From NCBI RefSeq assembly GCF_000478605.2, contig NZ_ASHX02000001.1, forward strand, positions 2,457,895-2,521,894: DNA of 64,000 nt. The letters are read 5' to 3'. Under the pieces are notes generated by a model. It was not told where the DNA came from and ran no database searches. It was given only the letters and a program-made list of their open reading frames with translations. This DNA comes from Streptomyces thermolilacinus SPC6. GTDB lineage: Bacteria > Actinomycetota > Actinomycetes > Streptomycetales > Streptomycetaceae. Below are positions 1 to 7,833 of this stretch, piece by piece. The first letter of the stretch is position 1. Each line of letters opens with the position of its first letter. The position numbers and the translations under genes are program-made.

Positions 1-246
1 GGACGCGGTCTCCGGCCGCGCCTGCGGGGCCTGCCGCCCCTGGCCCTGACCCGCCGGGGCCTGGCCGGCCTGTGCCTCGTTGCCGTGCCGCCCCGACGGG
101 GCCGCGCCCGCGCCGGGCGGGTGGGTGCCCTCCGCCGCGCAGGCGGTTCCCAGGGCGGCGACGAGCAGGCCCGCGACCATCCCCGTGCGAGCGCGAGCCC
201 AAGTCCGATTTACCGATGATGGACGCTTTTGTCGTACAAGCTGCAT
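1..246 (-). CDS. secreted/lipoprotein-like protein, N-terminus only (cut by window edge)
   Basis: Open minus-strand frame running off the left edge of the window (82 codons visible). The ATG at 246 gives a basic N-region (MQLVRQKR, then RTWARAR), a hydrophobic stretch (MVAGLLVAALGTAC) and a low-complexity Gly/Ala/Pro/Gln region, as in an exported actinobacterial protein. The cysteine is not in a canonical lipobox, so either lipid attachment or ordinary signal cleavage is possible. It is divergent from the methyltransferase gene. The catalytic part is outside the window, so no function is assigned. Confidence 0.6.
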   Translation of the reverse strand, partial: MQLVRQKRPSSVNRTWARARTGMVAGLLVAALGTACAAEGTHPPGAGAAPSGRHGNEAQAGQAPAGQGQGRQAPQARPETAS

Positions 247-338
247 GGCGCCGCATCCTGTCAGCGCGGCGCCCCCGCGCCCCGGCGACACCGCCGCCGG
301 GGCGGCACCATCCCCCGGCCGGCCCACACTCGGCCAGA

Positions 339-1529
339 ATGGGACGGGTGACCGATCTCGCCGACCTCGAAGCCCTCCTCACCGACGAGGGCCGGGGCCT
401 CCTCGCCGACCTGCGCCACTACGACCCCGCCCAGGAGCTGGCCATCGCCTCCCGGCTGCGCCGCGACCACCCGGCGGCGCTCGTGTCGGCGGCGCTCGGG
501 CAGGCGCGGCTGCGACAGCGGGCGGTGGCCAAGTTCGGCGCCGACGACGCGTACCGGATGTTCTTCACGCCCAACGGCGTCGAGCAGTCCACGCGCGCCT
601 CGGTCGCCGGGCACCGGGCGGCGGCCTTCGCGCGGCTCGGCGTGCGGAGCGTCGCGGACCTGTGCTGCGGCATCGGCGGCGACGCGGTCGCGCTGGCCAG
701 GGCCGGTATCGCCGTCCTCGCCGTGGACCGCGACCCGCTCACGGCGGCCGTCGCCCGCGCCAACGCCGAGGCGCTGGGCCTGGCCGGTCTGATCGAGGTG
801 CGCTGCGCGGATGTGACGGAGGTGGACACGTCCGCGTACGACGCCGTGTTCGTGGACCCGGCGCGGCGCGGCGGGCGGGGCCGGATCTTCGACCCGGAGG
901 CGTACTCGCCGCCCCTGTCGTGGGCGGTGGACACGGCCCGGCGGGCCCGGCACGCGGCGCTGAAGGTCGCGCCGGGCATCCCGCACGAGGTGGTGCCGCC
1001 GGAGGCCGAGGCCGAGTGGATCTCGGACGGCGGGGACGTGAAGGAGGCCGTGCTGTGGTTCGGCACGGCGCCCGGTTCCGTACGGGCGACGCTGCTGCCG
1101 TCCGGGGCGGCCCTGGCCGTGCCGGGGCCACTGCCCGCGCCGCCGGTCCGGAAGGTCGGCCGCTACCTGTACGAGCCGGACGGCGCCGTCATCCGCGCGC
1201 ACCTGGTCGCCGAGGTCGCCGCGCGGCTGGACGGCGGGCTCGTGGACGAGACGATCGCGTACGTCACGGCCGACGAGCTGCGCCCGACGCCGTACGCCAC
1301 CGCGTACGAGATCACCGACGAGCTGCCGTTCAACCTGAAGCGGCTCAAGGCGCTGCTGCGGGAGCGCGAGGTGGGCACCCTGACGGTGAAGAAGCGCGGC
1401 TCGGCGGTGGAGCCGGAGGAGGTGCGGCGCCGGGTGAAGCCGAAGGGCCCGAACGCGGCGACCGTGTTCCTCACGCGTGTGGCGGGCGCCCCGACGATGC
1501 TGATCGGGCAGCCCGCGGGCCGGGGCTGA
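339..1529 (+). CDS. class I SAM-dependent methyltransferase with C-terminal THUMP-like domain
   Basis: 396-residue protein. The SAM-binding loop reads VADLCCGIGGDAVALA, followed by an acidic strand end (VLAVDRDP) and a DPARR motif where NPPY-type enzymes carry their catalytic loop. The C-terminal part (ELPFNLKRLKALLRE, TVKKRG) resembles the THUMP-like RNA-binding domain paired with such methyltransferases, so an RNA substrate is likely but not shown. ATG 339 is chosen because similarity to the fold starts just after it; GTG 348 is an alternative. An in-frame extension upstream is only GC-rich open frame. The 3' end overlaps the convergent membrane-protein gene by 59 nt. Confidence 0.8.
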   Translation: MGRVTDLADLEALLTDEGRGLLADLRHYDPAQELAIASRLRRDHPAALVSAALGQARLRQRAVAKFGADDAYRMFFTPNGVEQSTRASVAGHRAAAFARLGVRSVADLCCGIGGDAVALARAGIAVLAVDRDPLTAAVARANAEALGLAGLIEVRCADVTEVDTSAYDAVFVDPARRGGRGRIFDPEAYSPPLSWAVDTARRARHAALKVAPGIPHEVVPPEAEAEWISDGGDVKEAVLWFGTAPGSVRATLLPSGAALAVPGPLPAPPVRKVGRYLYEPDGAVIRAHLVAEVAARLDGGLVDETIAYVTADELRPTPYATAYEITDELPFNLKRLKALLREREVGTLTVKKRGSAVEPEEVRRRVKPKGPNAATVFLTRVAGAPTMLIGQPAGRG

Positions 1530-2139
1530 GGAGCCGTACGGCCAGCCGGTAGTGGGCGACCGCGTTCGCGGCGCCCGCCAGGCCGTTCACCCACAGCAGC
1601 AGCCCCGCGCCGACCCCGTACGCGACCTCGGCGTAGGTCGTGGAGCCCGGCCGCGCGGCGTACGGCACCGCCACGCAGATCCACAGTCCGGCGGCGCACA
1701 GCGCGAACGACACGAGCAGCCACGCGAGGCTCGGCCCCGGCGCCCGGTGCCGGGCGTCCCGCGCGGGAGCGTGGTCGAGCGCGGCCCACTGGACGAACAG
1801 CCGCCGCGCCGCCGCGTCCCCGCGCGCCCCCGCGACCTGGAAGTACGCGGCCGGGATGAACGCCCCGGCGCCGAGCCCGGCCAGGACCAGGCTCAGGAGG
1901 AAACCGAACGGGTCCAGGGCGTCGTGGAAGACGAGCAGCGCGGCGCCGATCAGGCCCCAGCCGGCCTCCAGCACCAGCAGCCACACCAGGAACAGGGCGA
2001 GGCGGCCGCCACCGACGGTCCGCCGCCCCAGCTCGCCCATCGCGCGGTCCCGGTCGGCGAGCAGCGACTCGCGGTCGGGCCAGGCGCGCAGGTGCGGGGG
2101 CGGCGGTGGCGGCGGGAGCGTACGGAGGCTGGAGGACAC
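1471..2139 (-). CDS. four-helix integral membrane protein, function unknown
   Basis: 222 residues. After a proline-rich cytoplasmic start there are four hydrophobic segments: near RLALFLVWLLVLEAGWGLIG, FGFLLSLVLAGLGAGAF, LAWLLVSFALCAAGLWICV and YGVGAGLLLWVNGLAGAA. No catalytic motif or transporter signature is visible. It ends inside the convergent methyltransferase gene (59-nt overlap), so no separate terminator fits between the two. I do not recognise the family beyond a Streptomyces-type small membrane protein. Confidence 0.65.
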   Translation of the reverse strand: MSSSLRTLPPPPPPPHLRAWPDRESLLADRDRAMGELGRRTVGGGRLALFLVWLLVLEAGWGLIGAALLVFHDALDPFGFLLSLVLAGLGAGAFIPAAYFQVAGARGDAAARRLFVQWAALDHAPARDARHRAPGPSLAWLLVSFALCAAGLWICVAVPYAARPGSTTYAEVAYGVGAGLLLWVNGLAGAANAVAHYRLAVRLLSPGPRAARSASSGRPPHA

Positions 2140-2183
2140 GAACCGAGCCTAGATCGCCTGAGGCCGCCGCCCCGGCGCGGGTC

Positions 2184-2447
2184 CTACGCGGCGACGTCCC
2201 GCGAGACGAAGCGCCAGCGGTGGACCGGGCGGGTCAGCAGCCCGGCCGGGGGCTCCGGGAGCTCGGGGAGCGCCGCGTCCTCGTCCGGCACGTCCCACCA
2301 GGTCAGGACGAGGACCCGGTCCTGCGCCGCCGTGAACGTCTCGCGGCGCAGCGGTACGCCCTCCAGCTCCTGGGCCCGCGCCCACTCCAGCAGGTCGGCA
2401 CCCCGGCCGGGCACGGCGCGGGCCTCCCACATCAGCGTGACCGTCAC
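2184..2447 (-). CDS. small protein translationally coupled to tsaD (weak ABM-like)
   Basis: 87 residues starting at GTG 2447. That GTG overlaps the tsaD stop by 4 nt (GTGA), which fixes the start and implies translational coupling. The sequence [23 protein letters not shown] has the strand-helix character of a small ferredoxin-fold (antibiotic-biosynthesis-monooxygenase-like) protein, but no diagnostic residues are visible, so this is only a suggestion. Its place at the end of the tsaB-rimI-tsaD cluster suggests co-expression with tRNA modification genes rather than secondary metabolism. Confidence 0.7.
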   Translation of the reverse strand: MTVTLMWEARAVPGRGADLLEWARAQELEGVPLRRETFTAAQDRVLVLTWWDVPDEDAALPELPEPPAGLLTRPVHRWRFVSRDVAA

Positions 2448-3538
2448 GAGTACAGGTTCTCCTTGCTGATCTCGTGCAGGTGGTCGTGGTCGTGACCGCC
2501 AGGCACGTGCGGGTCCGTGACCGGCAGGGACGAGTCGGCGGACAGCTCCAGGTCGGAGGCGGGCCGGTTGCGGGCGACCATCTCGGCGCCGAGCGCGGCG
2601 ACCATCGCGCCGTTGTCGGTGCACAGGCCCGGGCGCGGCACGCGCAGCCGGATACCGGCCCGCTCGCAGCGCTCCTCGGCGAGGGCCCGCAGCCGGGAGT
2701 TGGCCGCGACACCGCCGCCGATCATCAGATGGTCGACGCCCTGGTCCTTGCAGGCCCGCACGGCCTTGCGGGTCAGCACGTCCACGACGGCCTCCTGGAA
2801 GGACGCGGCCACGTCCCGTACGGGCACGTCCTCACCGGCGTTCCGCTTCGCCTCGACCCATCGGGCCACGGCGGTCTTCAGGCCGGAGAAGGAGAAGTCG
2901 TACGCGGGGTCGCGCGGCCCGCTCAGTCCGCGCGGGAACGCGATGGCGGCCGGGTCGCCCTCCTTGGCGAGCCGGTCGATGACGGGGCCGCCGGGGAAGC
3001 CCAGGTTCAGCACGCGGGCGATCTTGTCGAACGCCTCGCCCGCCGCGTCGTCGATGGTGGCGCCCATGGGGCGGACGTCGGAGGTGATGTCGGGCGCGAG
3101 GAGCAGCGACGAGTGGCCGCCGCTGACCAGCAGCGCCATCGTCGGCTCGGGCAGCGGCCCGTGCTCCAGCTGGTCCACGCAGATGTGCGAGGCCAGGTGG
3201 TTCACCCCGTACAGCGGCTTGTCCAGGGCGTACGCGTACGCCTTCGCCGCGGAGACGCCGACCAGCAGCGCGCCCGCGAGGCCCGGGCCCGCGGTGACGG
3301 CGATGCCGTCGAGGTCGCGCGCGGAGATCCCGGCGTCCCTCAGGGCCCGCTCGATGGTCGGGACCATGGCCTCCAGGTGGGCGCGGGAGGCGATCTCGGG
3401 AACGACGCCGCCGTACCGGGCGTGCGTGTCCACGCTCGACGCGACGGCGTTCGCGAGCAGGGTGGTGCCGCGGACGATGCCGACGCCGGTCTCGTCGCAG
3501 GAGGTCTCGATGCCGAGGACGAGGGGTTCGTCAGCCAT
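2444..3538 (-). CDS. tsaD: tRNA N6-adenosine threonylcarbamoyltransferase TsaD
   Basis: 364 residues, full length for the family. TsaD transfers the threonylcarbamoyl group from threonylcarbamoyl-AMP to A37 of ANN-decoding tRNAs in the cytoplasm, acting with TsaB and TsaE. Visible hallmarks are the ASKHA-type start ([12 protein letters not shown]), the metal-binding HLASH motif in [12 protein letters not shown], and the nucleotide-site segments [12 protein letters not shown] and [13 protein letters not shown]. The start overlaps the rimI stop by 8 nt, and the 3' end overlaps the next small gene. Order tsaB-rimI-tsaD is the standard actinobacterial arrangement. Confidence 0.97.
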   Translation of the reverse strand: MADEPLVLGIETSCDETGVGIVRGTTLLANAVASSVDTHARYGGVVPEIASRAHLEAMVPTIERALRDAGISARDLDGIAVTAGPGLAGALLVGVSAAKAYAYALDKPLYGVNHLASHICVDQLEHGPLPEPTMALLVSGGHSSLLLAPDITSDVRPMGATIDDAAGEAFDKIARVLNLGFPGGPVIDRLAKEGDPAAIAFPRGLSGPRDPAYDFSFSGLKTAVARWVEAKRNAGEDVPVRDVAASFQEAVVDVLTRKAVRACKDQGVDHLMIGGGVAANSRLRALAEERCERAGIRLRVPRPGLCTDNGAMVAALGAEMVARNRPASDLELSADSSLPVTDPHVPGGHDHDHLHEISKENLYS

Positions 3539-4196
3539 GGGTCTCAGCGCTCTCAGGGGTCGTCAGGTCGGTCGGGGCGGTCGGGTCGGTCGGGTCGGTG
3601 GTGGTCTCCGGCTCCGGCTGGGGCGAGGCGGGGTCCTGGACGGTCAGCCGCATCACGAGGGCGTCCACGTTGCCCGGCTGGTAGTAGCCGCGGCGGAAGC
3701 CGATGGGCTCGAAGCCGAACCGCTCGTACAGCCGCTGGGCGCGGGTGTTGTCCACCCGCACCTCCAGGAGGACTTCCTCGCACTCGAACGCGGTGGCGTG
3801 GTGGAGGAGCTCGGTCAGCAGGCGGGCGCCGAGGCCGGTGCCCCACTGGTCGCGGGCGACGGCGATGGTCTGGACGTCGCCGAGCCCGCCGGCCGCCGCG
3901 AGCCCCGCGTACCCGACGATACGGGCGGGACGCGGGCCGCCGGGCCCGTCGCCGGGCTCTTCCGGGAACCCGGCCGCGGGCTCTTCCGGGAACCCGGCCG
4001 CGGGCTCCTCCGCGGACCCGGCCGCGGGCTCCTCCGCGACGATGTACCGGCGGGTCGAGCGCGGGCCGCGCGCGTGGGCCAGCTCCGACCAGAACATGCC
4101 CTCCGACCAGGCGTCCTCGGGGAACAGCTCCCGTTCGAGCTCCAGCACCGGTGCGATGTCCCACCAGCGCATCTCGCGCAGTACGGGCCCGGTCAC
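3531..4196 (-). CDS. rimI: ribosomal-protein-S18-alanine N-acetyltransferase RimI (GNAT) with internal repeat
   Basis: 221 residues from GTG 4196, which overlaps the tsaB stop by 4 nt (GTGA). The GNAT core is clear: [13 protein letters not shown] at the start, the acetyl-CoA loop [11 protein letters not shown], and the RimI-typical [19 protein letters not shown]. RimI acetylates the N-terminus of ribosomal protein S18. Two features are odd: an acidic/proline tandem repeat (residues 55-86) inserted before the central strand, and a Thr/Pro-rich tail ([11 protein letters not shown]) at the C-terminus. Both make the protein longer than the usual 150-170 residues. The fold should tolerate the insert because it falls in a loop. 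Confidence 0.9.
   Translation of the reverse strand: MTGPVLREMRWWDIAPVLELERELFPEDAWSEGMFWSELAHARGPRSTRRYIVAEEPAAGSAEEPAAGFPEEPAAGFPEEPGDGPGGPRPARIVGYAGLAAAGGLGDVQTIAVARDQWGTGLGARLLTELLHHATAFECEEVLLEVRVDNTRAQRLYERFGFEPIGFRRGYYQPGNVDALVMRLTVQDPASPQPEPETTTDPTDPTAPTDLTTPESAETHG
3939..4034 (-). repeat. 24-bp tandem repeat inside rimI (8-aa units)
   Basis: Four 24-bp units encode [24 protein letters not shown] and a degenerate EEPGDGPG. The middle copies are nearly identical at the DNA level, which indicates recent slippage or recombination. All copies are multiples of three, so the rimI frame is kept. Confidence 0.85.
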
Positions 4197-4846
4197 TTCG
4201 GCGTGACCACCTTGTAGTTCTTCGGCACCTGCGCGTCGGGACGGCGCAGGTACATCGGGCGCGGCTCCAGCAGCTCCTCGCCCGCCGCGAGCCGTTCGGC
4301 GGCGAGCGCGGCGAGCGCGGCGGCGGACTGGTGCTCGGGGGCGCGGGCGTCCGGGAAGACCTCGCCGTACAGCCGCGCCCCGGCGCCGACCGCCGGGAGG
4401 CCCGCGACCTGTTCGGCGATGTCGGCGGGCCGGTCGACGGACGGCTCGGTCGTACGGGTGCGGTGGTCGTCGTACCGCGCCCAGTACACCTCCTTGCGGC
4501 GCGCGTCGGTCGCCACGACGAACGGCTCGTCGATGCCGGAGGCGTAGGCGAGACCGTCGAGCGTGCAGAGCCCGTGGACGGGCACGCCGAGGGCGGAGGC
4601 GAAGGTGGCCGCCGTGACCAGGCCGACGCGCAGCCCCGTGTACGGGCCGGGGCCGACGCCGACGACGACGCCCGTGACGGCGCCGAGCTTCAGACCGGCC
4701 TCACCGAGGACGCGGTGGACGGCGGGCAGCAGCAGCTCCCCGTGCCGCCTGGCGTCGACCTGCGCGGACTGGGCGAGGACCGACTGCCCGTCGTGGAGGG
4801 CGACGGTGACGGCGGGGGTGGCGGTATCCATGGCGAGCAACAGCAC
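4193..4846 (-). CDS. tsaB: t6A biosynthesis dimerisation protein TsaB
   Basis: 217 residues, GTG start at 4846 (LLLAMDTATPAVTVALHDG). TsaB is the non-catalytic ASKHA paralogue that pairs with TsaD in the tRNA t6A complex. The conserved GVVVGVGPGPYTGLRVGL segment and the DARRKEVYWARY motif identify it. A hexamer TAGGCT on the minus strand (4853-4858) lies 6 nt before the GTG, so the transcript may be leaderless. No good -35 is visible. It heads the tsaB-rimI-tsaD cluster, whose genes overlap by 4-8 nt. Confidence 0.95.
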   Translation of the reverse strand: MLLLAMDTATPAVTVALHDGQSVLAQSAQVDARRHGELLLPAVHRVLGEAGLKLGAVTGVVVGVGPGPYTGLRVGLVTAATFASALGVPVHGLCTLDGLAYASGIDEPFVVATDARRKEVYWARYDDHRTRTTEPSVDRPADIAEQVAGLPAVGAGARLYGEVFPDARAPEHQSAAALAALAAERLAAGEELLEPRPMYLRRPDAQVPKNYKVVTPK

Positions 4847-4948
4847 GCGAACAGCCTACGGCGCCCGCGGGGCGGGCACGGCGCCCCCGTACCGGCCGGG
4901 CGCTGGTGCTACGGTCACACCGATACGTCGTATGAGAGGTGGAGCAGC

Positions 4949-5527
4949 GTGGCAAGGAGCAGCTCGGGATTCGTGGCCGGGCTCACGGCGGCGGCGCTCG
5001 CGGCGGTCGGCTTCCTCGCCTACCAGGCGTCGGCCACCGCCCCCGCCGATCTGCGGTCCGCGGCGAAGGCGACCGGCTCCGCGTCGCCGTCCGCGTCCCC
5101 CGCCGCCTCCGCGCCGGGCGCCCCCGCCGAGCCCGTCAAGGACCCGCTGGCGCTGCCGCCGCAGTCCGGTTCGGGCGAGCGCGTCGTGTACGCGCTGGCC
5201 GACCGGCGGGTGTGGCTGGTGGACGAGAGCGGCAAGGTGACCCGTACGTTCCCGGTGACGCCCAGCACGGTCAGCCCGGCGCCCGGCACGTACGCGGTGA
5301 CGTCCCGGTCGGGCGTGGTGCGCGGCTCCGACGGGGTGCAGGTGGAGCACGTGGTGCGGTTCGCGACGGTGGACGGGGTGACGGTCGGCTTCAGCGCCGC
5401 CGTGGACGGCTCCATGTCCAGCCCGGACCCGAGCCGCCGTACGGGCGGGGTGCGGATGGCGCGGGCGGACGGCGACGCGCTGTGGACGTTCGCGACGGTC
5501 AACGCGAAGGTGGTCGTCGTTCCCTGA
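4949..5527 (+). CDS. membrane-anchored L,D-transpeptidase-like (YkuD) protein lacking the catalytic Cys
   Basis: 192 residues from GTG 4949, preceded by a good ribosome-binding site (GAGAGGTGGAG). An N-terminal hydrophobic anchor (FVAGLTAAALAAVGFLAYQA) is followed by a Pro/Ala/Ser linker (residues 30-70) and a domain starting RVVYALADRRVWLVDESGKV, typical of YkuD L,D-transpeptidases. Where active enzymes have S-H-G-C-x-R-M, this protein has RTGGVRM (residues 164-170), so the His and the nucleophilic Cys are replaced by Thr and Gly. It is therefore probably a non-catalytic cell-envelope protein. Alternative: a structural domain that only resembles YkuD. Confidence 0.75.
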   Translation: MARSSSGFVAGLTAAALAAVGFLAYQASATAPADLRSAAKATGSASPSASPAASAPGAPAEPVKDPLALPPQSGSGERVVYALADRRVWLVDESGKVTRTFPVTPSTVSPAPGTYAVTSRSGVVRGSDGVQVEHVVRFATVDGVTVGFSAAVDGSMSSPDPSRRTGGVRMARADGDALWTFATVNAKVVVVP

Positions 5528-5590
5528 GACGGCGTGCCGGTGGTGCTGCGCCTGGTGCGCGTACCCGGCGCACGTGTGAGGTGCGGCAGG

Positions 5591-5621
5591 CGCCCCGTGA
5601 CCGCTCAGGCGGCGCGGGGCG
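5591..5621. terminator. possible bidirectional terminator between convergent genes
   Basis: CGCCCCG and CGGGGCG arms (7 bp) enclose a 17-nt loop that itself contains a CCGC/GCGG stem. It lies after the plus-strand YkuD-like gene and overlaps the stop of the minus-strand small gene. No U-tract, as is common in high-G+C actinobacteria. Weak support. Confidence 0.3.
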
Positions 5622-5793
5622 TCTCGTTCTCCCGCTCGTCCGCCGCGTCGTCGGGCTCGGCCACCGGGGCCGTGGCCGGTGCCGGGACCGGGCGGGGCGG
5701 GGTGGACACGGCGCTGGCCGCCGCGCAGGACGCCAGCAGATCACGCATGGACACCTCCGACGGCTGCCGCCGTTCCGGCTGCTGCTGCGGCAT
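5605..5793 (-). CDS. 62-aa Pro/Ala-rich small protein with an iron-box-like promoter site
   Basis: ATG 5793 is preceded by a strong ribosome-binding site (AGGAGG, 6 nt before the ATG). The product begins MPQQQPERRQPSEVSMRDLL, has one short apolar stretch with a single cysteine (LLASCAAASAVSTPP), and ends in an acidic, Pro/Ala-rich tail (EPDDAADERENETPRAA). There is no signal peptide or known domain. The site at 5828-5846 suggests iron-dependent repression. It could be a small regulatory or chaperone-type protein, or a peptide precursor, but no modifying enzyme lies beside it. Function unknown. Confidence 0.65.
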   Translation of the reverse strand: MPQQQPERRQPSEVSMRDLLASCAAASAVSTPPRPVPAPATAPVAEPDDAADERENETPRAA

Positions 5794-5827
5794 GGTTGCC
5801 TCCTGGCTCCGCTGGCGGGACGGGGAG

Positions 5828-5846
5828 TTAGGTAAACCTAACCACC
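5828..5846 (-). promoter_or_regulatory. iron box (IdeR/DmdR-type operator)
   Basis: TTAGGTAAACCTAACCACC matches 15 of 19 positions of the IdeR/DmdR consensus TWAGGTWAGSCTWACCTWA. Inside it is a perfect inverted repeat, GTTAGGT-AA-ACCTAAC (5827-5842). It lies 35-53 nt upstream of the 62-aa gene, where a repressor would block its promoter. Match made by eye against the published consensus. Confidence 0.6.
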
Positions 5847-6079
5847 GACTGGTATCCATGTGACCACGCCTCGGAGGTACGGCGCAACAATTTGCCGACG
5901 TCTTGTCGGAACGTACGGGCGCGAGCGCCACCGGCGCACGGGCGCGTGCGGGGCGCCGTACGGGCCGGGGCGCACGGGGGCGTTGCGCGGGGCGCGAGTG
6001 CCGTACGGGCGCGGGGCGCCCGCGCGCCGGTACGCGCGCGGGCCCGTCCACGTACCGGCGCGCGCCGCCTGGCTCCGGC

Positions 6080-6628
6080 TCAGCCCAGCTTCAGGTCCAC
6101 GCCCTCCCAGCGCGCCCCCACGCCGGTGAGCGTCACCTCGCGCCGGTCGTCGTCCGTGGCGCCGACGACCCGGTCGATGACCACGTGCAGCCGGTCGTCC
6201 GTCAGGTCCTCGACCTTGCCGTCGCCCCACTCGACGACGACCACCGACTCGGGCAGCGACACGTCGAGGTCCAGGTCCTCCATCTCGTCCAGGCCGCCGC
6301 CCAGCCGGTAGGCGTCCACGTGGACCAGCGCGGGGCCGCCGGTCAGCGACGGGTGGACACGGGCGATGACGAACGTCGGGGACGTGACCGCGCCGCGCAC
6401 GCCGAGGCCCTCGCCGAGGCCGCGCGTCAGGGTCGTCTTTCCGGCGCCCAGCTCCCCGGTGAGCATCACCAGGTCGCCGGGGCGCAGCAGCCGGGCGAGG
6501 GCGCGGCCGAGTTCCTGCATCTCCTGGGGCGAGTGCACGGTGAGGCGGGCGGTGGCGGGGGCCTGCGAGGTGGCGGCGGGGGCGGGGGTCCCGGCGGCCC
6601 CGGTCGTGTCGGTGTGCGCAGCTTCCAT
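6080..6628 (-). CDS. tsaE: tRNA t6A biosynthesis ATPase TsaE
   Basis: 182 residues. TsaE is the small P-loop ATPase that drives turnover of the TsaB-TsaD t6A complex. The Walker A motif GELGAGKTTLTRGL, the segment TSPTFVIARVH, HVDAYRL and VVVEWGD are all typical. The first 30 residues are an Ala/Thr/Pro-rich extension. The start lies 10 nt downstream of the alpha/beta hydrolase stop, so it is the last gene of an alr-hydrolase-tsaE unit. The tsaB-rimI-tsaD group continues about 1.2 kb further in the same direction, interrupted by two small genes. Confidence 0.95.
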   Translation of the reverse strand: MEAAHTDTTGAAGTPAPAATSQAPATARLTVHSPQEMQELGRALARLLRPGDLVMLTGELGAGKTTLTRGLGEGLGVRGAVTSPTFVIARVHPSLTGGPALVHVDAYRLGGGLDEMEDLDLDVSLPESVVVVEWGDGKVEDLTDDRLHVVIDRVVGATDDDRREVTLTGVGARWEGVDLKLG

Positions 6629-6638
6629 ACCAGCAAAC

Positions 6639-7823
6639 CTAACCGCTGCGGCCGCCCGTCCCCGCGTCGTCCGGGGCGAGCGCCCCCGCCCGTACCAGCA
6701 GCTCCACCAGCCGCGCGGTGACCGTACCGGGGTGCTCCAGCATCACCAGGTGCCCGCCGTCGGGGACGACGGCCAGCTCGGCGTCCGGCAGGAGCGCGGC
6801 GATGGCCTCCGTGTGGGACAGCGGCGTGACCAGGTCCTTCTCGCCCGCCAGGACCAGGACGGGGATCTCCGCGTCGGCGAGGGCGGCCAGCGCGTCGGCC
6901 TTGTCGTGCTCGGCGAACGCGGGGTAGAACTCGGCGACCACATCGATGGGCGTGGCCTCGATCATCCGCTCGGCGAACCGGGCGATCACCGGGTCCACGT
7001 CCCCGGAACCGAAGCTGTACCGCTTGACCAGGCCCGCGAACAGGTCGGCCGTCGCCCGCCGCCCGCGCTCCACCAGCTCCGCCCGCGCCCCGAGGGCCCG
7101 CAGCACGCCGGGCAGGACACGCCGCACGGCCTGGGCGGGGGCCGCCGGGAGGCCGTACGTCAGCTCGGCGAGGCGCCCCGACGACGTACCGAGGAAGGCG
7201 ACGCCGACGACCCGGTCGCGGACCAGCTCCGGGTACTGGTCGGCCAGCGCCATGACGGTCATCCCGCCCATGGAGTGCCCCACCAGCACCAGGGGCCCCT
7301 CGGGCGCGGCGGCGTCGATGACGGCCCTCAGGTCGCGCCCGAGGCGGTCGATGGAGACGGGGCCGGTGCCGCGCCCGGACCGGCCGTGGCTGCGCTGGTC
7401 CCAGTAGACGGCCCGGACCCGGCCGCGCAGGGCGGCGCGCTGGAAGTGCCAGGAGTCCTGGCTGAGGCAGTAGCCGTGGCTGAACACGACGGTGGGGCCG
7501 CCGGGGCCCTCCAACTCCTCGGTCTCGTAGTGCAGGGCCGTGCCGTCGTCGGCGGTGGCCGTGCCGGGGCTGCCGCGCAGCGCGCCGTAGGGGGCGGAGG
7601 CGTCCAGGGCGAGGCGGGCCTTGCGGCGTACGCCCCGGCCGACGGTGAGCCGCTCCAGGGCGACCCCGGCGGCCGCGCCCGCCGCGACGACGCCGATGGC
7701 CGCGCCCGCGAACCCGGCTCGTCGCCGCCAGCCCGTCGCCGTCGGCGCACCCGCCTCGGCGAGCACCGCGCCGACGGCGGACGCCGCCGCCTCCGCTCCC
7801 GTCCCCGTACCGGTCTCCGTCAC
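6639..7823 (-). CDS. alpha/beta hydrolase with N-terminal membrane anchor
   Basis: 394 residues from GTG 7823, 10 nt after alr. An N-terminal Ala/Gly-rich helix (FAGAAIGVVAAGAAAGVALE) looks like a membrane anchor. The hydrolase core has the oxyanion segment VVFSHGYCLSQDSW, the nucleophile elbow LVGHSMGGMTVM, an acidic residue near VLAGEKDLVTPLSHTE and the catalytic His in VPDGGHLVMLEHP. The triad is therefore complete. The natural ester or amide substrate cannot be read from sequence. The alr-hydrolase-tsaE order points to a housekeeping unit. Confidence 0.88.
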   Translation of the reverse strand: MTETGTGTGAEAAASAVGAVLAEAGAPTATGWRRRAGFAGAAIGVVAAGAAAGVALERLTVGRGVRRKARLALDASAPYGALRGSPGTATADDGTALHYETEELEGPGGPTVVFSHGYCLSQDSWHFQRAALRGRVRAVYWDQRSHGRSGRGTGPVSIDRLGRDLRAVIDAAAPEGPLVLVGHSMGGMTVMALADQYPELVRDRVVGVAFLGTSSGRLAELTYGLPAAPAQAVRRVLPGVLRALGARAELVERGRRATADLFAGLVKRYSFGSGDVDPVIARFAERMIEATPIDVVAEFYPAFAEHDKADALAALADAEIPVLVLAGEKDLVTPLSHTEAIAALLPDAELAVVPDGGHLVMLEHPGTVTARLVELLVRAGALAPDDAGTGGRSG

Positions 7824-7833
7824 GGCTCCCCCA

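Noticed and set aside
72..338. In-frame N-terminal extension of the methyltransferase (long open frame from 72)
   Set aside because: The extension is Arg/Pro-rich GC artefact and overlaps the divergent gene; the domain begins just after ATG 339.
2474..4900. Very long plus-strand open frames opposite tsaD, rimI and tsaB
   Set aside because: Antisense shadows of high-GC genes, with no motifs; only their last part (from 4949) is a real gene.
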